Source: Longimicrobiales bacterium
GTDB taxonomy: Bacteria; Gemmatimonadota; Gemmatimonadetes; Longimicrobiales; Gaopeijiaceae
Direction of reading: 5' to 3'
DNA: 64,000 nucleotides
NCBI GenBank assembly: GCA_028823235.1
Contig: JAPKBW010000013.1
Coordinates: 1-64,000, forward strand
Positions 48,890-58,122 of the stretch are shown one piece after another. Within the stretch, counting starts at the first letter, position 1, and every line of letters begins with the position of its first letter. The notes beneath the pieces were generated by a model. It ran no database searches. It was given only the letters and a program-made list of their open reading frames with translations, and had not been told where the DNA came from. The translations under genes were made by a program, and so were the position numbers.

Positions 48890-50215
48890 TTAGTCGTAGT
48901 ACTCGACACCAAGATGCGTAACCATCTCTTCACCCATCATCCAGCGAAGCGTGTTCTTGAGCTTCCAGTGCTGAATGAAGATGTCGTGCTCGGGGTACAG
49001 ACCGGGGACGGTCTGCGGAGCCTTGAAGTAGAAGGACAGCCACTCCTGAATGCCATCCATTCCTGACCGACCCGCGAGGTCGAGAAAGAGGGCGAGGTCC
49101 AGAACGAGCGGGGCTGCCAGGATCGAGTCACGGCAGAGGAAGTCCACTTTGATTTGCATGTGGTACCCCATCCATCCGAAGATGTCGATGTTGTCCCAAC
49201 CCTCTTTATTGTCACCACGTGGCGGGTAGTAGTTGATCCGCACCTTGTGGTACATGTCGCCGTAGAGCTCCGGGTAGAGCTCCGGCTGAAGGATGTGCTC
49301 AAGTGCTCCGAGCTTCGACTCCTCTTTCGTCTTGAATGACTCCGGATCGTCCAGAACCTCGCCGTCCCGGTTACCCAGGATATTCGTACTGAACCAGCCC
49401 GACAGCCCGAGCATCCGCGTCTTGAAGCCCGGCGCAAGTATGGTCTTCATGAGGGTCTGACCCGTCTTGAAGTCCTTTCCTCCGATCGGAACACCCCTCT
49501 CCTTGGCCAAGTCCTCCAGCGCCGGGAAGTCAGCGGACAGGTTCGGAGCACCGTTCGCATAAGGGATGCCTTCCATGATGGCCGCATACGCGTACAGCAT
49601 GCTCGGCGCTACCGTCGGATCATCAGCCTTCATCGCAGCCTCGAACGACTCAATCGTTTCGTGCGCGGCCCCTGCGCGAAGGAAGATCTCCGTGGAAGCA
49701 CACCAGATCATTACGGCCCGAGCGCAACCGTTCTGCTTCATGAAGCGACGGATGTCGCCACGGATCTCCTCGGCCTGCTCGAACTTGGTCCCAGTTTTGG
49801 TATTCGGGCCTTCCAATTTCTTTACGTAGGCCGAGCTGAACGCGGCCTTCATCGGCTTGATCGAAGACATGAAATCCTTGATCGGATCCAGGTGGTTCTC
49901 CTTGTGGAGAACTCCGGCGTTTAGGGCGCTTTCATATCCATTGTCCGGAATCGGATCCCACGAGCCAAACACCAGGTCTTCGAGCCCCGCCAGCGGGACA
50001 AAATCCTTGATGAGGGGGGCATTCTCGTCTGTCCGCTTTCCAAGCCGGATCGTGCTCATCTGAGTCAGACTGCCGATCGGCCTCGCGATCCCCTGCCGGG
50101 TACCTTCCACGCCGGCGACGAACGTCGTCGCGACCGCGCCTAAGCCCGGGAGCAGAACACCGAGCTTACCCTCAGCCGGCGTAATCTCTCTTGGTCTTCC
50201 CACGTCTTCTCTCAA
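48890..50215 (-). CDS. Myo-inositol-1-phosphate synthase
   Basis: Isomerises glucose-6-phosphate to 1L-myo-inositol-1-phosphate with an NAD cofactor. The 441-residue form matches the compact bacterial/archaeal Ino1 class. The N-terminal Rossmann loop is VLLPGLGAVATTF. Later come VMIWCASTE, IPYANGAPNL, GKDFKTGQTLMKT (about residue 250) and STNILGNRDGEVLDDP. The C-terminal region has NIDIFGWMGY and KVDFLCRDSILAAPL. It supplies inositol for phosphoinositol lipids or compatible solutes. It sits in an operon with translation and replication genes, not a lipid operon. Confidence 0.93.
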   Translation of the reverse strand: MREDVGRPREITPAEGKLGVLLPGLGAVATTFVAGVEGTRQGIARPIGSLTQMSTIRLGKRTDENAPLIKDFVPLAGLEDLVFGSWDPIPDNGYESALNAGVLHKENHLDPIKDFMSSIKPMKAAFSSAYVKKLEGPNTKTGTKFEQAEEIRGDIRRFMKQNGCARAVMIWCASTEIFLRAGAAHETIESFEAAMKADDPTVAPSMLYAYAAIMEGIPYANGAPNLSADFPALEDLAKERGVPIGGKDFKTGQTLMKTILAPGFKTRMLGLSGWFSTNILGNRDGEVLDDPESFKTKEESKLGALEHILQPELYPELYGDMYHKVRINYYPPRGDNKEGWDNIDIFGWMGYHMQIKVDFLCRDSILAAPLVLDLALFLDLAGRSGMDGIQEWLSFYFKAPQTVPGLYPEHDIFIQHWKLKNTLRWMMGEEMVTHLGVEYYD

Positions 50216-50253
50216 TTTTTATGTGGTTCTGATCAATCACCAAAGTGGTCGAT

Positions 50254-50613
50254 CTATGAAGAGATGATGATGCGGCTGGCGGCGCCTTCTTCGATGCCCT
50301 TGGCCACGGTCTCATTCACCTTGTACATGACCTTCTCGAAATTCGTCTGAGCCGAGATGACTCTCTGAAACGACGGCAGCGCCTGTAGCTCTTCCGCCGT
50401 CGCCGTATACTGGCTCCGGAGCTCCTCATCGGGCTCCTGCCCTCCACGCATCTGGGCCTCGAGTTGCGCCTCCAGCTCCTGGATACGGTTCCGGAGCGTG
50501 ACCAGATCTCGATCTTCATCGGCCGCGTCCGTCGCCCTCTTCAGCGCCTGGTACTCATCAGTGCGAGCGAGCGCCCCACCGAGCTCCTGTGCCATCTCCT
50601 GAATTCCAGCCAT
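50254..50613 (-). CDS. YlbF/YmcA-family (Com_YlbF) protein
   Basis: A 119-residue all-helical cytosolic protein of the YlbF family. It has a long Glu/Gln-rich coil (about residues 20-85, with LVTLRNRIQELEAQ) and a helical N-terminus (MAQELGGALARTDEYQAL). In Bacillus the family controls RNase Y and competence. Its role here is unknown. It lies between prmC and the inositol-phosphate synthase gene. Confidence 0.8.
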   Translation of the reverse strand: MAGIQEMAQELGGALARTDEYQALKRATDAADEDRDLVTLRNRIQELEAQLEAQMRGGQEPDEELRSQYTATAEELQALPSFQRVISAQTNFEKVMYKVNETVAKGIEEGAASRIIISS

Positions 50614-50661
50614 CCCAATCTCCTCTTTCAGCAGCGGTCGAACCGCTGTTCAAATGCAGTG

Positions 50662-51555
50662 TCAGACCCCGTGCGCGAGCACGAAGCGTTCTCTCCCCGC
50701 GTAGTCCCTCAGGACTCGAATCTCTTCGTAGTGACCGACTCCCTCAAGCAGGCTCGCCACATACGGCGCGTGCCCAGAGCCGACCTCTAGGGCCAGCAAT
50801 CCGCCAGCCTTCAGGTGATCTCGTGCTTCTCCAACCATCCGGCGAATTACATCAAGTCCGTCAGGTCCGGCAAAGAGAGCCTCACGCGGCTCCCAGTGAC
50901 GAACCTCGGGTTCCAGCATCACTTCATCTGCCTCTGCCACATAGGGTGGATTGGAAACGATTACATCGAAGCGTTCCCCTTCCAACAGGGGCTCGAAGAG
51001 CGAGCCCCACCGCAAATCGACCTTGTCGACCAGCTCGGCGGCATCACGGTTGCGTCGCGCGACCTCGAGCGCCACCTCCATAATGTCAGTTGCCGTGACG
51101 TGTGTAATATACCCCTCATGGGCGAGGGATAGCGCTATTGCCCCAGAACCCGTGCCGATATCGAGGGCTACCGGGTTGACCGGGGCCGCCACCTCAGTCC
51201 ACTCATGGATGACATCCACGAGCACTTCCGTCTCGGGTCGCGGGATCAGGACGCCCGGACAGACTTCAAGGTCGAGCTCCCGGAATGGCTGTCTCCCAAT
51301 GATGTACTGGAGCGGTTCTCGAGCAGCGCGCCGCTTGAGAAGCGGCCGGAATCCGTCGAGTTCATAGCGTGACAGTGGTCGCTCGAATTCCAGATAGAGC
51401 TGCAGTCTGCCAACACCGACGACGTGCGCGAGCAGGTGCTCCGCATCCAGTCGGCTTGAGGATACGCCCTTGTCTGCGAGGTAGTCCGCACTCCACAGAA
51501 TCATACGCAGGACAGTCCAGCTTTCTTTCGAGGAGTCCGCGCCATTGGCGCTCAC
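50662..51555 (-). CDS. prmC: Peptide chain release factor N5-glutamine methyltransferase
   Basis: Methylates the Gln of the GGQ motif in release factors. The N-terminal helical domain binds the factor. The SAM domain has [19 protein letters not shown] (about residue 125) and the catalytic [12 protein letters not shown]. It is 297 residues long. The ATG overlaps the prfA stop by four bases, the universal prfA-prmC pairing, which makes both assignments secure. Confidence 0.96.
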   Translation of the reverse strand: MSANGADSSKESWTVLRMILWSADYLADKGVSSSRLDAEHLLAHVVGVGRLQLYLEFERPLSRYELDGFRPLLKRRAAREPLQYIIGRQPFRELDLEVCPGVLIPRPETEVLVDVIHEWTEVAAPVNPVALDIGTGSGAIALSLAHEGYITHVTATDIMEVALEVARRNRDAAELVDKVDLRWGSLFEPLLEGERFDVIVSNPPYVAEADEVMLEPEVRHWEPREALFAGPDGLDVIRRMVGEARDHLKAGGLLALEVGSGHAPYVASLLEGVGHYEEIRVLRDYAGRERFVLAHGV

Positions 51556-52649
51556 GCCTCGTCGGCCTCCATCTGTTCTTCCTGATCAGCCAGCCGCAGC
51601 GCGCTCGTCAGTTCATCGAGATCACCGCCCAGCACATCGTTCAGTCGATGTAGCGTCAGGCCAATTCGATGGTCAGTCACGCGACTCTGGGGAAAGTTGT
51701 AGGTGCGAATTTTCGCCGACCTGTCTCCGGTACCGACCTGGGTTCTCCGTTCCCGTGCACGCTTTGCCTCGGATTCCGCAACCATGTGATCCAGCAGTCG
51801 GCTCCGAAGCACCTTCAGTGCCTTCGCCTTGTTCTTGAGCTGCGATTTCTCGTCCTGGATCGAAACAACGAGCCCAGACGGGATATGCGTAATCCGCACC
51901 GCAGAGTCGGTGGTGTTGACCGACTGACCACCGGGACCCGATGATCGATAGACGTCGATACGGAGATCATTCGGGTCGATCTCCAGGTCGACCTCTTCCG
52001 CCTCAGGAAGTACAGCCACGGTCGCCGCTGAGGTGTGAATTCGGCCGGAGCTCTCGGTCGTAGGGACCCGCTGCACCCGATGCACACCAGACTCGTAACG
52101 AAGTCGGCTGTATACGCCTCGGCCACGGAGCGTGAAGATCGCTTCCTTGATGGACCCCGGAATGCCTTCGGAGACGTTCATGAGTTCCATTTTCCACTTG
52201 TTGCGCTCGGCGTACAGCCGGTACATCCGCATGAGGTCGGCCGCAAAAAGTCCCGCTTCGTCGCCGCCCGTACCTGCGCGGATCTCAATCACAGCCGGAC
52301 GATCCCCTAGAGGGTCAGGCGGAATCAGAAGCTCTTTCAGTCGCACGCTGAGAGTCTCGATCTGCCCGGCCAGCGACTCGGCCTCCTCTTCCGCCATCGC
52401 CTTCATCTCGGGGTCCACTGACTCCTCGATCAGCTCGACCGCATCCGCGTGCTCGCCAAGAGCATCACGCAGGGCCTGCCCCGCAGTGACGATGGGCTCG
52501 AGATACGCCCGCTCCTGTCCCAGCTCCCGAAGCATGTCCGGGCTCGATAGGACTCCAGGGCTGCCGAGCGCTTCCTGGACGCCGGTAAAGCGACGCTCAG
52601 CGTCCGCCAGACGGTCGTCCAACCTCGGGTCGAGCGTCGCGGCCTTCAT
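51552..52649 (-). CDS. prfA: Peptide chain release factor 1
   Basis: Recognises UAA and UAG and triggers peptide release. The GGQ loop is [15 protein letters not shown] (about residue 229). The codon-recognition motif lies in [18 protein letters not shown], where the usual PAT is PTT. The N-terminal domain is helical. The ATG at 52649 gives 365 residues; a TTG at 52667 would add six. It overlaps prmC by four bases and follows rpmE. Confidence 0.95.
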   Translation of the reverse strand: MKAATLDPRLDDRLADAERRFTGVQEALGSPGVLSSPDMLRELGQERAYLEPIVTAGQALRDALGEHADAVELIEESVDPEMKAMAEEEAESLAGQIETLSVRLKELLIPPDPLGDRPAVIEIRAGTGGDEAGLFAADLMRMYRLYAERNKWKMELMNVSEGIPGSIKEAIFTLRGRGVYSRLRYESGVHRVQRVPTTESSGRIHTSAATVAVLPEAEEVDLEIDPNDLRIDVYRSSGPGGQSVNTTDSAVRITHIPSGLVVSIQDEKSQLKNKAKALKVLRSRLLDHMVAESEAKRARERRTQVGTGDRSAKIRTYNFPQSRVTDHRIGLTLHRLNDVLGGDLDELTSALRLADQEEQMEADEA

Positions 52650-52694
52650 GATTCGAAGTCGAACCAAAGACCGCCGTAGCGGCCCATCATCGGC

Positions 52695-52907
52695 TTACGG
52701 CTGAGCCGCCGGCTCGCCGTACTTCTTCTTGAATCGGTCGACGCGACCTGCGGTATCGACGAGACGCTGTTTGCCAGTGTAGAAAGGGTGACACACAGAG
52801 CAGATGTCCAAGTGCACTTCTTCCTGCGTAGCCATGGTCTCGAACTTGTTGCCACAGGCGCAAGACACCGTCGCTGTCATATAGTCGGGATGGATGCCCT
52901 GCCTCAT
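52695..52907 (-). CDS. rpmE: 50S ribosomal protein L31 (zinc-binding form)
   Basis: A ribosomal protein of exactly 70 residues, as in E. coli. Four zinc cysteines are present, two in CACGNKF and two in [15 protein letters not shown]. The ATG at 52907 has GGAG six bases upstream; a TTG at 52919 is less likely. The tail [11 protein letters not shown] is typical. It heads an rpmE-prfA-prmC transcription unit. Confidence 0.96.
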   Translation of the reverse strand: MRQGIHPDYMTATVSCACGNKFETMATQEEVHLDICSVCHPFYTGKQRLVDTAGRVDRFKKKYGEPAAQP

Positions 52908-53007
52908 GTCCTGCTCCAAACGGCTGAGTTGAAAACGGACCGGGTCGAATCGACCTAGGCCCGGAACCGAGCGCCTGTTGAGCGCGTCGGTGCTTAGCCC
53001 GGAAAAC

Positions 53008-54624
53008 TTAAACGACCTGGGAAGGGCGGTCTAGTGACAAGCTCTGCCTGTGGCGTCGACTCTCTGCGATTCCCCACAAAGCCACCAGCAACGTCAGGGC
53101 CGCAGAAGCCTGCCCGAGCAAGTCTCCATATCGGGTATAGAACGTCAGAACGTCAGTCGTCACGATCTCCTCGATCGCCACGTCCTCCTCGAACAGGCGA
53201 GTTGCCCGGTGGACCCGGCCGACCGGATCGATGAAGAGTGAGATCCCGGTGTTCGCAGATCTGGCCACACCCGTGCGATTCTCGATCGCCCGCATGACCA
53301 TGTGGGCCGGATGCTGCCAGAGCGCCGTCGTTCGGGAGTACAGCGGCTCGCGGCCGTACCACGCATCGTTCGTAATGTTGATCAGCACATCCGCGCCGGC
53401 GCGGCGAAACGCTCGGGAAGCCTCAGGAAAAACCGACTCATAGCAGATGAGTACTCCGTACGCGGTCTCATCGACCATCGCCAGCGGCCACCCCTCTCCG
53501 ATTCCGTACTCGCCGAAGAACGGGAATCCGCGAAACAGACTCATGGGGACAAACGGCACCCTCTCGACAACCGGCACCAGGTGGTGCTTGTCGTACTGGA
53601 AGTCCATCAACCCCTGAGGGTTAACCATGAACGCAGAGTTGTACGGGGTCGCGCCTCCGTCGTCGCGCTCGACGAAGCCGTAGGCGCCGAACAGAATCGG
53701 CGCGCCGACTTCTCGGCTGTAATGCTGCAGATCTCTCACCTCTCCGCCCCATGCCGGTGCCTTCGGCGCAATCGGGAGTGCCATCTCTGGCAGAACGACG
53801 AGGGATGCACTGCCCGGCTCGATGTCCACCATAAGTCGATCGAGCGCAGCAAACGTACTGTCGAGGCCCACCTCAGCTTCGAGTTTGAGGTGCTCCGCGA
53901 TGTTGGGCTGGACCACCGCTACCCTGCCAGCCGGGCGCATCTCGATCGTGTTCGCCCGCCAGACGCCCCATGCCATGGGCACTGCCAGCACCACGACCGT
54001 CGCGAAGGCCGGGCGCCGCCAGTCCAAGCCTTCACGAACGCGAAGCAGCGCAGTGGCCAGGATGCCGTTGACCAGCGCGATCCAGAACGTGACTCCCCTA
54101 GCCCCGACCAGTTCGGCGACGCCGACCAGCTCCGGGAAGCCAGTGAGCGACGTTCCGAGGCCGAGCCAAGGGAATGCAAGCGTGCTCGGGAGATGAGCTC
54201 GCGTCCACTCCAGCGCGGTCCACACGACGGGCAGCGCGATCCAAAGGGGAATCCGCGCATCCGTGAGGGTGCGGTGCAGAAGTCCCATGAAGACCGCAGC
54301 GATCGAGACAATGAGCGCCAGCGCCGCCAGATACGCCGGGAGCGCGAGACCAGTGAACCAGATCAACGCGACCAGTAGCCAATAGAAGACGGAGCCGAAG
54401 TAGATCGTCCCGAATACGAGTCCTCCGCGTTGCGCCGCACGCCGGCCCTCCGCCCCTTTCGGCAGCCCGTGGATCCAGAGCGCAAGCGGAATCAGCCCTA
54501 CAAAGGGAAGAATCAGCGGGTGAAGCGGCGGAAAGGACAGTGCCAGCAGAACGGCTGAAAGCGCCGGAAGCAGTCGCTCCCCACGGCGAGGGAACCACCC
54601 GGCCTTAAAAGACCTGCGACCTAT
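53008..54624 (-). CDS. lnt: Apolipoprotein N-acyltransferase (start codon uncertain)
   Basis: Adds the third acyl chain to bacterial lipoproteins in the inner membrane. Several N-terminal transmembrane helices precede a nitrilase domain with the catalytic triad: Glu in [10 protein letters not shown], Lys in [16 protein letters not shown] and Cys in [12 protein letters not shown] final helix ends the protein. The hydrophobic N-terminal helices extend in frame well past the first TTG (54366), up to a stretch with [19 protein letters not shown]. No ATG, GTG or TTG precedes that stretch. Candidate starts are an ATA at 54622-54624 behind a GAGGGGG, or a CTG at 54571-54573. Confidence 0.85.
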   Translation of the reverse strand: MGRRSFKAGWFPRRGERLLPALSAVLLALSFPPLHPLILPFVGLIPLALWIHGLPKGAEGRRAAQRGGLVFGTIYFGSVFYWLLVALIWFTGLALPAYLAALALIVSIAAVFMGLLHRTLTDARIPLWIALPVVWTALEWTRAHLPSTLAFPWLGLGTSLTGFPELVGVAELVGARGVTFWIALVNGILATALLRVREGLDWRRPAFATVVVLAVPMAWGVWRANTIEMRPAGRVAVVQPNIAEHLKLEAEVGLDSTFAALDRLMVDIEPGSASLVVLPEMALPIAPKAPAWGGEVRDLQHYSREVGAPILFGAYGFVERDDGGATPYNSAFMVNPQGLMDFQYDKHHLVPVVERVPFVPMSLFRGFPFFGEYGIGEGWPLAMVDETAYGVLICYESVFPEASRAFRRAGADVLINITNDAWYGREPLYSRTTALWQHPAHMVMRAIENRTGVARSANTGISLFIDPVGRVHRATRLFEEDVAIEEIVTTDVLTFYTRYGDLLGQASAALTLLVALWGIAESRRHRQSLSLDRPSQVV

Positions 54625-55298
54625 AAGTCCCCCTCTCGCCCGGTTTCCGTCGACCGATAAGCGGCTTCGACAAGTTGAGCGAGACCGACCTGCTCCACCG
54701 GAGCCGATACTTCAGCTACGCCACGGTCCTGTCGCACGAAGTCGTCCAGTAGTCGACGGTAAACGTTGGTATGCGGATTCTCTCCGCTTGACGGTCGCGG
54801 CTGTCGGGGCATCTCGTCTGGGGGGCGCCCACCCAGCTGCTTGAAAACTTGGAGAGGCGAGATTAATCCAGACCTTCCCGAACCCATAAACGGCAGGTAG
54901 AACCAGTCCTCTCGCGAGAAGAGCCTGTCGCGAGTCCCGATCATCCTGGCATCCGTGCGGAGAGCACCAAGCCGGTCTGCACAACCGCCTCAGCCAGTCG
55001 TGAAGCTCCTTCCGACATAGCGGCCAGCGGCCGTTCCACCAGCACGTGCCTGTCGTGTTCGAGCGCCGATACCGCCATATCCTCATGGATGCTGTTCGTT
55101 GTACAAAGAACGACCGCGGCGATCACGAGCGGTACCAAGAACCGGCGAGAGAGCGTCTCCGCATTGTGATGATCCGAGTCTGCGACCGCAACCAGGTCCA
55201 CGTCCTCACGTTCCGCAAAGATGGGCAGGTGCACGACCTGACTGATCGGCCCCAAGTCCGATGATCCCCCGTCGCAGGGAAGCTCGGTCAGTTGTCAC
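54621..55298 (-). pseudogene. Decayed Gfo/Idh/MocA-family oxidoreductase
   Basis: Two fragments of an NAD(P)-binding oxidoreductase of the Gfo/Idh/MocA family. From a GTG at 55298 the frame reads a Rossmann start (GIIGLG), then shifts by one base at a run of four G (near 55252) into PISQVVHLPIF. The next part keeps VLCTTNSIHEDMAVSALE and VLVERPLA. A stretch is missing after SRRFLVP, and the frame ends early. A C-terminal fragment (54621-54944, overlapping by ATGA) has NVYRRLLDDFVRQ and EAAYRSTETGRE. The central catalytic part is lost and the total is about 226 codons instead of about 330. The surrounding operon is intact. Confidence 0.75.
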
Positions 55299-55965
55299 GA
55301 CCCTCCCCCGGCGCGTTGGGTCCGATCATGAACTGCAGGCCCCCTCTCACTTGGAAGTACTGCAGGTTCGGCATCACTTCATAGCGGCCCGATCCGTAGA
55401 TGCGGAGCCGCTTGGTGAGTGGGAACTCGGTCCCAAGGTGGAGATTGAATCCTGGATCAACGGAGTCCAGAAGATCCTCGACAAAGGTCCCGGCAATCAC
55501 CACGCCATCGCCGTCGATGACGTGAGCCGAAACGCCAAGACCGCCGAAGGTGAGCAGGTGGAGCGGCAATTCCCAGACTACATGAGCGTCGACCGTGATA
55601 GCGATGTCCGTGTATTCGATCGTCCCGAGGTCGAGGTTCGGCTGCACGCCATTGTTCTGCGCGGCTACCAAATCACGGACCCGATCCTCGAACTTCATGA
55701 TCTCGCTGCCCTCGAGCCGCGAAGACATATAGGTGACCGACGGGGCTATGCGGAGCCCTGGTCCGGCATACCCGAGATCGAAGCGAAGTGTATATGTCTC
55801 GGTCGGCTGGACTCGATTCGGCCAGATGTAACCGACCTCCAGTCCGACACCGCGAAGCGAGAGATGCGCATAGTCGACGGCGGAGACGTCCTGAGCCCCG
55901 GCCGAACCACCGAGGGTAAACAGACCCGCAGCGACAGCGACAGCGAATCGTCTTGGTCGGATCAT
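55288..55965 (-). CDS. Secreted outer-membrane-type beta-barrel protein of unknown function
   Basis: A 225-residue protein with a signal peptide (about residues 1-25, hydrophobic core VAVAAGLFTLGGSAGA before a likely cleavage). The rest alternates aromatic and glycine-rich strands (GLEVGYIWP, YTLRFDLGYAGP, LRIYGSGRYEV) and ends in GGLQFMIGP, suggesting an outer-membrane beta-barrel. It matches no family I recognise. It lies 16 bases downstream of rimO and its 3' end overlaps the decayed oxidoreductase by 11 bases. Confidence 0.75.
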   Translation of the reverse strand: MIRPRRFAVAVAAGLFTLGGSAGAQDVSAVDYAHLSLRGVGLEVGYIWPNRVQPTETYTLRFDLGYAGPGLRIAPSVTYMSSRLEGSEIMKFEDRVRDLVAAQNNGVQPNLDLGTIEYTDIAITVDAHVVWELPLHLLTFGGLGVSAHVIDGDGVVIAGTFVEDLLDSVDPGFNLHLGTEFPLTKRLRIYGSGRYEVMPNLQYFQVRGGLQFMIGPNAPGEGRDN

Positions 55966-55981
55966 GGTAATCCCGGAAAGG

Positions 55982-57445
55982 TCAGACGGAGTCGTTCACT
56001 TCAGCGATCAGATCATAGTCCAGGGCTTCGACAATCGTAGCGGTCACGAGATCCCCCGGGCGGATATTATCCGGGGCCCGAAGATGTGTAATCCCGTCTA
56101 CGTCGATCGCCTGTCCGACGGTTCGGCCAGCGGCTGTGAAATCAGGATCGTTCTCAATACGTTCGTCGACCAGGACAGTCATCGTCGATCCGACAAGCTC
56201 GAGATTCCGCTCAAGGGAGATGCCGCGCTGCACCTCCATGACCTCTTCGAGGCGTTCTTCGATGATGTCTTCCGGTACCCGGTCCGGAAGATCCACCGCA
56301 CGGGTCCCCACTTCGACCGAGTAGGGGAACGCGCCCACCCGCTCAAACCGCATCTCATCGAGGAGATCGAGCATCTCGCGGAAATCGTCATCGGTCTCGC
56401 CAGGAAAGCCGACGATCACCGTCGTCCGAAGCGTCAGATCCGGCACTGCATCGCGAAGCCAGCCCACACGCTCACGAATCGTGTTCTTCCGCTCGGGTCG
56501 CCGCATAAGCTCGAGGATTCGATCGCTCCCGTGCTGAAGCGGCATGTCGAGATACGGGACGATCCGCTCCTCGCTCGCAATCAAATCGACCAACTCACGC
56601 GTCATCCCCGAGGGATACATGTAAAAGAGCCGATACCACGGGACATCAGTGCCTGCGATCAGCGCCCTGAGCAGGTCCGGTAGCAGCGGCGCCGACCGAT
56701 CGTGCCTCCGCAAATCCCGGCCGTACCAGGTCGTATCCTGCGAAATGATGTTGATCTCTCTCACGCCCGCTGCACCGAGTCCGGCAGCCTCACGAACGAG
56801 CTCGCCGACCGGTTGCGACCGGTGCAGCCCTCTCATTAGGGGAATCGCACAGAAGGCACACGTGTGGTCACAACCTTCACTGATCTTCAAAAAAGAGGTG
56901 TGCGGTGTCTCTGTCGAAAGAATTCGGAGAGGCTGCTCCATCGTGGGAACGAACGACTCTTCATCTGGAAGAAGTCCACGGCTTCGAAGTTCCGGGATGA
57001 GCGTCGGCAACTCGGTGAGCCCAAGGAACAGGTCGACCTCGGGGATCTCCTGCTCAAGTTCGTCACCGTGGCGCTGTACGAGACAACCAACCGCGACAAC
57101 TGCCTTCAGGTCGCCCTCGTCCTTCAGCTCACATGCTTCGAGGATCGTCTCAATCGACTGCTCTTTGGCCGACTGGATGAATCCACACGTGTTTACGATG
57201 ACGACTTCGGCGTCGGCGACGTCGGACGAAACGCGTGCGCCGTATCCAACGAGCGCCGCCATCATCCGTTCAGAGTCGACGGTGTTTTTGTCACATCCGA
57301 GCGTGATCAGCGCGATGCGCGGACCATTCTCATCGCCTGTCGCGTCGATCTCGACATGAACCGGAGCGACATCAGGCGAGACGCCAGGGCGGACCGGGCC
57401 AGGAGAAATCGGGAATACGGGAAGATCCCGGGTTTTCATCGTCAT
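55982..57445 (-). CDS. rimO: Ribosomal protein S12 methylthiotransferase RimO
   Basis: Adds a methylthio group to Asp88 of ribosomal protein S12. The UPF0004 domain (about residues 42-150) has LITLGCDKNTVDSERM and VNTCGFIQSAKEQSI. The radical-SAM domain has CDHTCAFCAIP (about residue 190). A TRAM domain closes the protein (about 415-485, VLVDERIENDPDF). At 487 residues it is longer than average because of a Pro-rich N-terminal extension of about 40 residues. Confidence 0.94.
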   Translation of the reverse strand: MTMKTRDLPVFPISPGPVRPGVSPDVAPVHVEIDATGDENGPRIALITLGCDKNTVDSERMMAALVGYGARVSSDVADAEVVIVNTCGFIQSAKEQSIETILEACELKDEGDLKAVVAVGCLVQRHGDELEQEIPEVDLFLGLTELPTLIPELRSRGLLPDEESFVPTMEQPLRILSTETPHTSFLKISEGCDHTCAFCAIPLMRGLHRSQPVGELVREAAGLGAAGVREINIISQDTTWYGRDLRRHDRSAPLLPDLLRALIAGTDVPWYRLFYMYPSGMTRELVDLIASEERIVPYLDMPLQHGSDRILELMRRPERKNTIRERVGWLRDAVPDLTLRTTVIVGFPGETDDDFREMLDLLDEMRFERVGAFPYSVEVGTRAVDLPDRVPEDIIEERLEEVMEVQRGISLERNLELVGSTMTVLVDERIENDPDFTAAGRTVGQAIDVDGITHLRAPDNIRPGDLVTATIVEALDYDLIAEVNDSV

Positions 57446-57461
57446 TGAGCAGGCATCCTGA

Positions 57462-58109
57462 TCATCGCTCCATTACCAAGGCGCCAGGCGGCGGGGTGAA
57501 CGAAAAGAACCCACTACCCGGATCAGCACCAAACCCGACATTCTCAAGCGTGATCGTCCGCACGTTTCCGTTCTCTTCCTCGAGTCGAACTCGTCGAAGT
57601 ACGGGCTGCCCTTCATCGATCCAGACCAAGGCTGCGCGATACGACATGGGGTTCTTGGGTACCATCAGGAGTCGGTGCGTCTCATGCCCCTCGATCGACT
57701 CCGATGCCTCATACGTGACCTCGTACTTCTGTTCCGGGTCCTCCAGAAACTCTCGATGGAAGTCCCTGCCACCCGCACTGCGGTCCGCCGTCGTCTTCAG
57801 GACAGTTCGCGCGTCGCTACTCGGGAAGTAGACCCAGGCACTCTCGCCATCGACAACGATCAAATCGCCCTCAGGATCACCGAAGCGCATCGCGAACAGG
57901 TTGGGGCGCCCCTGGCAGAGTCGACCACTCCCGGTACGCTCGACTCCGAGAAGTGGTACAAGCAGGTGCTGGGTAAAGTCCGCGCACAGGGCCTCCACCG
58001 ACTCATAACGATCCGCGGCCCCATGGAGCACATCCAAGCCACGGTCCTGGGCTCCAGCCGCTGTGGGTACGAGCAGGGCCAACAAGGGCAAAGATCCGCA
58101 CCACTTCAT
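57462..58109 (-). CDS. lolA: Outer-membrane lipoprotein carrier protein LolA-like
   Basis: A periplasmic shuttle for lipoproteins. An ATG at 58109 begins with a signal peptide (MKWCGSLPLLALLVPTAAGA) and gives 215 residues; an earlier TTG would overlap ftsK. The LolA fold is suggested by ADFTQHLLVPLLG, GRLCQGRPNLFAMRF, GESAWVYFPSSDA and a late TITLENVGFG stretch. With lnt in the same cluster it supports a lipoprotein-transport context. Confidence 0.82.
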   Translation of the reverse strand: MKWCGSLPLLALLVPTAAGAQDRGLDVLHGAADRYESVEALCADFTQHLLVPLLGVERTGSGRLCQGRPNLFAMRFGDPEGDLIVVDGESAWVYFPSSDARTVLKTTADRSAGGRDFHREFLEDPEQKYEVTYEASESIEGHETHRLLMVPKNPMSYRAALVWIDEGQPVLRRVRLEEENGNVRTITLENVGFGADPGSGFFSFTPPPGALVMER

Positions 58110-58122
58110 TCTGCGACCCTGC

